From Staphylococcus xylosus NJ (GTDB lineage Bacteria > Bacillota > Bacilli > Staphylococcales > Staphylococcaceae): DNA of 64,000 nt. Numbering within the stretch: the stretch's first letter is position 1; the number at the start of each line of letters is the position of its first letter. Positions 59,139-64,000 of this stretch are shown here, one piece after another. Location of the stretch: the NCBI RefSeq assembly GCF_000338275.1, contig NZ_ANMR01000043.1, forward strand, positions 636,754 to 700,753, written 5' to 3'. The notes under the pieces were generated by a model that searched no databases, was not told the origin of the DNA, and saw only the letters and a list, made by a program, of their open reading frames with translations. A program made the translations under genes and the position numbers.

Positions 59139-60431
59139 TTAATCTATCATCTGACAAATTATCATTGCTTTAGCTACTTGTTGACTATCACTTGTCATTG
59201 TTATTTCTAATTTAGCAAAATTTCTTCCAACATCTAACATTTCATAATGTACATGTATTTCCGACTCAATTTGAACTGTTTTGATATATATAATATTCAA
59301 ACTTTCTATCATAACTTCTAGTTTTTTTAGTTTTCTCATTTCATAACGTACTGTTTCTTCTATGATTGCTACAAAAACTGCTTTGCTTAATGTACCATAT
59401 TGGTTAGTTAGTAATGGAGTAGTTTGCACTTGTATGCCATCATTAGCAATAGTAATATGCTTTGCAATTTGATCATTGATTGTTTCACCGACTTGAGGTT
59501 GTCTACTCAATAGTTGCATGGCTGTCAGTACATCTTTTCTTGTTATAACCCCTATAAGCTTCTTGCTTGGTGTAATCACTGGTAGCAATTCAATACCTTC
59601 CCAAATCATCATATGTGCACAATTAGCAACAGTTGTTGATAATTGTACATTAATTGGCGCTTTTGTCATAAATTGTGCAAGGGTATCATTTTCTTGCATC
59701 TTTATAATCTCTTTGCTAGTCACTATGCCCACAAGTCGCCATTCATCATCTATAACTGGAAATCTTGAATGACCTGTTTCACTTGCTTTAACTTTATAAT
59801 CATTGAGAGACATATGATCAAATACCACTGTGTCTTCATTTACAGGTTTAACAATATCCTCAACGACTAAAATTTCTTTGCGAATCATTTGGTTATACAT
59901 TGCTCTATTAATAATATTTGCAACTAGGTATGTATCATAATTCGATGAAAGTATTGGTAAATCATGGTCATCTGCATACTTGATTATTTCAGGTGAAGTA
60001 TTAAATCCACCTGTAATAAGTACTGCACTTCCTCTTTTTAATGCTGCTAATTGCACGTCTTTACGGTTACCAACAATCAGCAAAGTGTGCGCGCTTAAAT
60101 ATTTTACGACATCCTCTATTTCCATCGCACCTATTGCAAATTTTGTGAGAGTTTTAATTAATCCATTTCTACCACCAAGTACTTGACCATCTATAATCTT
60201 TACAATTTCAGCAAAAGTTAATTGTTCAATTTGTTCTCGTGATTTCTTCTCAATGCGAACAGTACCGACCCTATCAATTGTAGCTACTAAACCAATTTGG
60301 CCAGCATCTTTGATAGCACGATAAGCTGTCCCTTCAGAGACATTGAGATCTTTCGCAATTTTTCTAACAGAAATTTTTTGACCAACTGCTAGAGATTCTA
60401 TATATGATAAAATTTGTTCATGCTTTGTCAT
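59139..60431 (-). CDS. YtoI-like regulator: HTH, DRTGG, CBS pair, hotdog domain
   Basis: The 430-residue protein has a winged-helix start (KISVRKIAKDLNVSEGTAYR, 20-40), a DRTGG-type domain (about 75-185), two CBS repeats (about 190-310, with HSRFPVIDDEWRLVGIVTSK and LLPVITPSKKLIGVITRKD) that may bind adenine nucleotides, and a C-terminal hotdog-like domain. This is the architecture of B. subtilis YtoI. Ligand and targets are unknown. GAGGTTATTG precedes the ATG. It is the first gene of a likely unit with nrnA and dnaE (28-base gap). Confidence 0.85.
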   Translation of the reverse strand: MTKHEQILSYIESLAVGQKISVRKIAKDLNVSEGTAYRAIKDAGQIGLVATIDRVGTVRIEKKSREQIEQLTFAEIVKIIDGQVLGGRNGLIKTLTKFAIGAMEIEDVVKYLSAHTLLIVGNRKDVQLAALKRGSAVLITGGFNTSPEIIKYADDHDLPILSSNYDTYLVANIINRAMYNQMIRKEILVVEDIVKPVNEDTVVFDHMSLNDYKVKASETGHSRFPVIDDEWRLVGIVTSKEIIKMQENDTLAQFMTKAPINVQLSTTVANCAHMMIWEGIELLPVITPSKKLIGVITRKDVLTAMQLLSRQPQVGETINDQIAKHITIANDGIQVQTTPLLTNQYGTLSKAVFVAIIEETVRYEMRKLKKLEVMIESLNIIYIKTVQIESEIHVHYEMLDVGRNFAKLEITMTSDSQQVAKAMIICQMID

Positions 60432-60658
60432 TTCAATAACCTCATTTATTTTGAACAGTTTCTATCATATTATAACTTTTTATAACTAAAAATGCGATGT
60501 AACAAACCAAATAAAATAATTTATATCGATTTAAGTAAAAAGATTTCCTTAAAATTATATATAACAGCTTTATTAATAATTTTAATATGTTAAATCCAAT
60601 ATTTTAGTTGGCTTTATCAATGAACTTTTATTAGAATGGAGTTAAGGAGGGATGAACA

Positions 60659-61072
60659 ATGTTCAAAAATATATTACTTGGTGTTGATACAACACTTAAA
60701 AATGAAAAAGCACTTGATGAAGTTTCAAAATTAGCAGGAGAAGGTACAAAGGTTACAATTTTAAATGCAATTAGCGAACAGGATGCACAAGCATCAATCA
60801 AATCTGGTGTTCATTTAGATAAACTCGTAGAAAAACGTAGCGAAGGTCTCGAGAGTACACGTAACGCTTTAAAAGAATACGGTATTGAGTATGACGAAAT
60901 CATAGTCCGCGGGAATGCCAAAGAGCAATTAGTCAGAGAAGCTAACAGTGGTAAATACGAAATTGTTGTACTTAGTAACCGAAAAGCTGAAGATAAGAAA
61001 AAGTTTGTCTTAGGCAGTGTAAGTCATAAGGTTGCTAAAAGAGCACGCATCCCTGTATTAATAGTAAAGTAA
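60659..61072 (+). CDS. Universal stress protein, UspA family
   Basis: The 137-residue protein has the Usp fold: ILLGVDTTLKNEKALDEVSK at the start and the ATP-binding pattern VRGNAKEQL ... VLSNRKAEDKKKFVLGSVS at the end. Compared with ATP-binding Usps (G-2x-G-9x-G-S/T), the first glycine is replaced by Ser-Asn, so ATP binding is not certain. The strong binding site AAGGAGGG lies 7 bases from the ATG. It is monocistronic with its own terminator. The role, as in the family, is stress survival by an unclear route. Confidence 0.88.
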   Translation: MFKNILLGVDTTLKNEKALDEVSKLAGEGTKVTILNAISEQDAQASIKSGVHLDKLVEKRSEGLESTRNALKEYGIEYDEIIVRGNAKEQLVREANSGKYEIVVLSNRKAEDKKKFVLGSVSHKVAKRARIPVLIVK

Positions 61073-61075
61073 TTA

Positions 61076-61114
61076 TAAAAAGCCTGAAGTTCTATAAAGT
61101 ACTTCAGGCTTTTC
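61076..61114 (+). terminator. Convergent terminator of usp and the metallohydrolase
   Basis: The 13-bp stem AAAGCCTGAAGT with its complement and a 10-base loop has T runs on both strands and lies between two converging genes. Confidence 0.85.
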
Positions 61115-61145
61115 TATATAAATTAGCTTATATTTTATATCATAT

Positions 61146-61835
61146 TTAAAATTTTACTGCTTCTCCTGGTTTCAATATTTGAACCTCTCCTGTTGCGACA
61201 GCCTCTTTAAATGCATTAGGATCTTGTTCAATAAGTTCAAACGTATCATAGTGCACTGGCACTGTAATTTTAGGTTTAATAAAAGTATTTATTGCATAAC
61301 TAGCGTCGTCTATACCCATTGTGAAATTATCACCAATTGGAATAAAACATACATCCACAGGATGACGGTCAGCAATTAATTTCATATCGCTAAATAACCC
61401 TGTATCTCCAGTATGATAAATCGTTTTGCCTTCAGCTTCTATAACGACTCCCATTGGCATACCTAAATATACTGGCACCCCATTATCATCTGTTAAACTT
61501 GAACTATGAAATGCTTGTACAAATTTTACACTTCCGAAGTCTAACTCTGCTTTCCCACCTATATTCATCGGTCTAACATGCTCTACATTATGATATGTAG
61601 TCAAATAATCTCCTAATTCTGCAGACCCAATAACCGTTGCATGGTTTCTATTAGCAAGTTCAATTGTGTCACCAAAATGGTCACCATGGCCATGCGTCAA
61701 AATGATATAGTCAACTTCCAATGTCGATGCATCTAAATCTGACATACCGTTACCCGTTATAAATGGATCTACGATAACCTTCTTACCATTCGCCTCGAAA
61801 TATATTGTTGATTGTCCATGAAATGAAAGTTTCAT
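61146..61835 (-). CDS. Metal-dependent hydrolase (UPF0173 type, beta-lactamase fold)
   Basis: This 229-residue protein has the metallo-beta-lactamase motif [10 protein letters not shown] (H-x-H-x-D-H) near residue 53, the later histidine of [12 protein letters not shown] and the C-terminal VPVHYDTF. The family is UPF0173; substrates are unknown. I start at 61835 ([12 protein letters not shown]) because the ATG six codons upstream lies in GGGAGGA, the binding site itself. It converges with usp and is monocistronic. Confidence 0.9.
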   Translation of the reverse strand: MKLSFHGQSTIYFEANGKKVIVDPFITGNGMSDLDASTLEVDYIILTHGHGDHFGDTIELANRNHATVIGSAELGDYLTTYHNVEHVRPMNIGGKAELDFGSVKFVQAFHSSSLTDDNGVPVYLGMPMGVVIEAEGKTIYHTGDTGLFSDMKLIADRHPVDVCFIPIGDNFTMGIDDASYAINTFIKPKITVPVHYDTFELIEQDPNAFKEAVATGEVQILKPGEAVKF

Positions 61836-62045
61836 TATTTTAATTCCTCCCATAAATCTATTTACATTACTTATACCACGATATCACTCTCATATAACAC
61901 ACTAATTAATTTTAAATAGTTATGAGGTATATTAAATTAATACATAAACTGATGAAATATGAATGTTATAATATTTAACTTTTGAATTCCTCTATGAAGT
62001 GGCATAAAATTAAAATGATTATAATTTTAGGAGGACGAACAAAAA

Positions 62046-63098
62046 ATGAAATTAGAACAGATTACTAAAGAATTACAAACACAACAAGCTGACGCAGCTT
62101 GGATTACGACACCACTGAACATATTTTATTTCACAGGTTACTTAAGTGATCCTCACGAACGTTTACTAGCTTTATTAATTAAAGCTAACGGAGAGCAAAT
62201 TTTATTTTGCCCACAATTAGAAATGGAAGATGTTAAAAATTCGCCGTTTGAAGGAGAAATTATTGGCTATTTGGACACAGAAAATGGTTTAGATAAATAC
62301 CCACTTAAAATCAATAAATTACTTGTTGAAGCGGAACACTTAACACTTCATCGTCAACGTGCGCTTATAGATGCATTTGGAGTTCAACAATTCGGTGATA
62401 TCGACCAAACAATTAAAGAATTACGAAATGTTAAAAGTGAACATGAAATCGCTACTATTAAAAAAGCGTGTGAACTCGCAGATAAATGTATTGAAATTGG
62501 TGTAGCATTTTTAGAAGAAGGTGTCACAGAACGACAAGTTGTTAACCATATAGAAAATGAAATTAAAGCTTATGGTGTCAACGAAATGAGTTTCGATACA
62601 ATGGTATTATTTGGTGATCACGCGGCCTCTCCTCACGGCACTCCAGGTGACCGTCAACTTCAAAAAGATGAGTTTGTTTTATTTGATTTAGGCGTAATTT
62701 ACGATAATTATTGTAGTGATATGACAAGAACTGTTAGATTTGGCACACCTAGTGATGAAGCACAAGAAATTTATAATATCGTATTAAAAGCAGAACAAGA
62801 GGCTATCGCTGCTATAAAACCTGGTGTAACAATTAAAGATGTTGATGATATTGCACGTAATATCATTAGTGATGCTGGTTATGGTGAATATTTCCCTCAT
62901 AGATTAGGTCATGGTTTAGGTCTAGAAGAACATGAATATCAAGATATTTCTAGTTCAAATACAAATCAATTTGTCGCTGGTATGGTAGTTACAGTAGAGC
63001 CAGGTATTTATGTACCTGGCGTAGCAGGTGTACGTATAGAAGACGACATTCTTGTTACTAAAGATGGACATGAAAGCTTGACTGGATACGAAAAATGA
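62046..63098 (+). CDS. Xaa-Pro dipeptidase / aminopeptidase P family
   Basis: The 350-residue protein has an N-terminal creatinase-like domain (1-125) and a C-terminal pita-bread metallopeptidase domain. The dinuclear metal ligands are visible: two aspartates ([17 protein letters not shown]), one histidine ([12 protein letters not shown]) and two glutamates ([11 protein letters not shown] and VRIEDDILV). It should cleave X-Pro bonds in small peptides. AGGAGG precedes the ATG. Its stop overlaps the cutC start (ATGA), so the two are coupled. PepQ and YqhT/PapA types are hard to tell apart here. Confidence 0.93.
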   Translation: MKLEQITKELQTQQADAAWITTPLNIFYFTGYLSDPHERLLALLIKANGEQILFCPQLEMEDVKNSPFEGEIIGYLDTENGLDKYPLKINKLLVEAEHLTLHRQRALIDAFGVQQFGDIDQTIKELRNVKSEHEIATIKKACELADKCIEIGVAFLEEGVTERQVVNHIENEIKAYGVNEMSFDTMVLFGDHAASPHGTPGDRQLQKDEFVLFDLGVIYDNYCSDMTRTVRFGTPSDEAQEIYNIVLKAEQEAIAAIKPGVTIKDVDDIARNIISDAGYGEYFPHRLGHGLGLEEHEYQDISSSNTNQFVAGMVVTVEPGIYVPGVAGVRIEDDILVTKDGHESLTGYEK

Positions 63099-63724
63099 TT
63101 AAAGAAGCAGTAGTTGAAACAATTCAGCAAGTCGAACATGCGATAAGTAACGGGGCGAATCGTATTGAACTATGTGACAACTTAACTGTTGGGGGCACAA
63201 CGCCAAGTGTTGGTATGGTCGAAATTGCTACAGAAATATGTCACGCAAATCACGTAGAAATAGCAGTAATGATTCGACCACGCGGCGGAGATTTTGTCTA
63301 TAATCTATATGACTTTGAAATTATGCAACGAGATATCAAGGCACTAAAACAATTTAATGTTGATTATTTTGTATTTGGCTGTCTGACGCAAGATGCAGTT
63401 TTAAATGAATGGCAAATGAAAACATTAAAACAACTTGCTAACTCTATTCCTGTTGTTTGTCATATGGCATTCGACGAAATTCATCAGCACGGTCAAATTA
63501 AAGCGCTACACCAATTAATTGACCTTAAATTCACTAGATTGCTAACACATGGTGGTCCTAGTGACACTGATATCTTTGATAATTTAAATCATCTAGGTAA
63601 ATTAGTCGTTAATTCAGGCGGCAACATTGAAATTATGCCTGGAGGCGGATTAAATAAGGATAATTTACAAGAACTTCTTGAAGCTTTCCCTTTTCAAGAG
63701 GTCCACGGGACAAAAATCGTCTAA
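63095..63724 (+). CDS. cutC: CutC family protein
   Basis: The 209-residue TIM-barrel protein shows [42 protein letters not shown] and [11 protein letters not shown], all typical of CutC. The family was linked to copper homeostasis in E. coli but the enzymatic role is unresolved. It overlaps the peptidase gene by 4 bases, and no copper-related gene is near. The start is fixed by the ATGA overlap. Confidence 0.92.
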   Translation: MIKEAVVETIQQVEHAISNGANRIELCDNLTVGGTTPSVGMVEIATEICHANHVEIAVMIRPRGGDFVYNLYDFEIMQRDIKALKQFNVDYFVFGCLTQDAVLNEWQMKTLKQLANSIPVVCHMAFDEIHQHGQIKALHQLIDLKFTRLLTHGGPSDTDIFDNLNHLGKLVVNSGGNIEIMPGGGLNKDNLQELLEAFPFQEVHGTKIV

Positions 63725-63778
63725 ATTAATTTAAAGCTAATAAGATCAATTTTTAAATTTGGATAAAATATTTATCAA

Positions 63779-63836
63779 TAAAAAACTGGTAATGCCCATA
63801 ATGCGTTAATTCACATTGGCTTACCAGTTTTTATTT
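63779..63836 (+). terminator. Convergent terminator of pepQ-cutC and ald
   Basis: The stem AAAAACTGGTAA and its complement, extended by GCC/GGC after one bulge, has T runs on both strands and lies between cutC and ald, which point at each other. Confidence 0.8.
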
Positions 63837-63846
63837 TTTAATATAA

Positions 63847-64000
63847 TTATTTTAATGCACTTTCAATATCGGTATATGATAATTTTAATGCTTCAGCCAC
63901 ACCTTTATTAGTAAGTTCACCATTAATTGTGTTTAAACCTAATGACAATGCTTGATTATCTTGTAATGCTTTTAAATAACCTTTTCCAGCAAGTTGTTGC
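63847..64000 (-). CDS. ald: Alanine dehydrogenase, C-terminal end only
   Basis: The last 51 codons of a minus-strand gene run off the window edge. The residues QQLAGKGYLKALQDNQALS and LGLNTINGELTNKGVAEAL match the C-terminus of alanine dehydrogenase, which deaminates alanine to pyruvate. In S. aureus ald lies in this neighbourhood by memory. Only the C-terminal helix region is visible; start, cofactor fold and active site lie outside. Confidence 0.85.
   Translation of the reverse strand, partial: QQLAGKGYLKALQDNQALSLGLNTINGELTNKGVAEALKLSYTDIESALK

Noticed and set aside
60432..60658. SigB promoter ahead of the universal stress gene
   Set aside because: No GTTT and GGGTAA-like pair at suitable spacing was found.

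Overview
The window is a stretch of AT-rich Firmicute chromosome and, by gene content and order, almost certainly a Staphylococcus. The order valS-tag / hemL-B-D-C-X-A / engB-clpX-tig / rplT-rpmI-infC / lysP-thrS-dnaI-dnaB-nrdR-gapB-coaE-mutM-polA-phoR-phoP-icd-citZ / pyk-pfkA-accA-accD-mae-dnaE-nrnA is the one I remember from S. aureus. The proteins look like divergent orthologues rather than identical ones, so a coagulase-negative species is likely; I cannot name it. No rRNA, tRNA, insertion sequence, prophage, attachment site or CRISPR array was seen. Most genes lie on the minus strand.

Layout: (1) 1-4.7 kb has small staphylococcal membrane or charged proteins, radC, comC and a squalene/phytoene synthase-like gene. 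(2) 4.9-9.8 kb has folC-valS behind a valine T-box, with tag divergent from it. (3) 9.9-14.7 kb is the only accessory-looking part: a small two-segment membrane protein, a decayed chimeric gene, a YitT-family protein, a ProP-type transporter and an AbrB-family transporter. (4) 14.8-20.9 kb is the complete C5 haem pathway operon hemAXCDBL. (5) 21-28 kb has engB, clpX, tig, a TPR protein, a Nudix hydrolase and infC-rpmI-rplT behind an L20 leader. (6) 28-32.3 kb has lysP behind a lysine riboswitch and thrS behind a T-box. (7) 32.3-41 kb has replication and repair genes (dnaI, dnaB, nrdR, coaE, mutM, polA) and the gluconeogenic gapB. (8) 41-54.7 kb has phoPR, the TCA genes icd and citZ, an amino-acid permease, pyk-pfkA, and mae-accD-accA. 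(9) 54.9-64 kb has dnaE, nrnA, a CBS/DRTGG regulator, a universal stress protein, a metallohydrolase, pepQ-cutC, and the 3' end of ald cut by the window edge.

The genes form a core central-metabolism and macromolecule-synthesis block whose interest lies mostly in regulation. Four RNA leaders (two T-boxes, a lysine riboswitch, an L20 leader), a probable CcpN operator pair plus cre at gapB, cre-like sites near pfkA and citZ, and a PHO-box-like array upstream of phoP can be read directly. I did not find a convincing new multi-gene system. The best unexplained items are a perfect 20-bp inverted repeat upstream of mae-accDA, the decayed chimeric gene at 10.1-10.7 kb with its intact small membrane-protein neighbour, and the squalene-synthase-like enzyme with an altered second aspartate motif. 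Several start sites were moved from the longest open frame because a strong Shine-Dalgarno sequence lies inside the longer frame.
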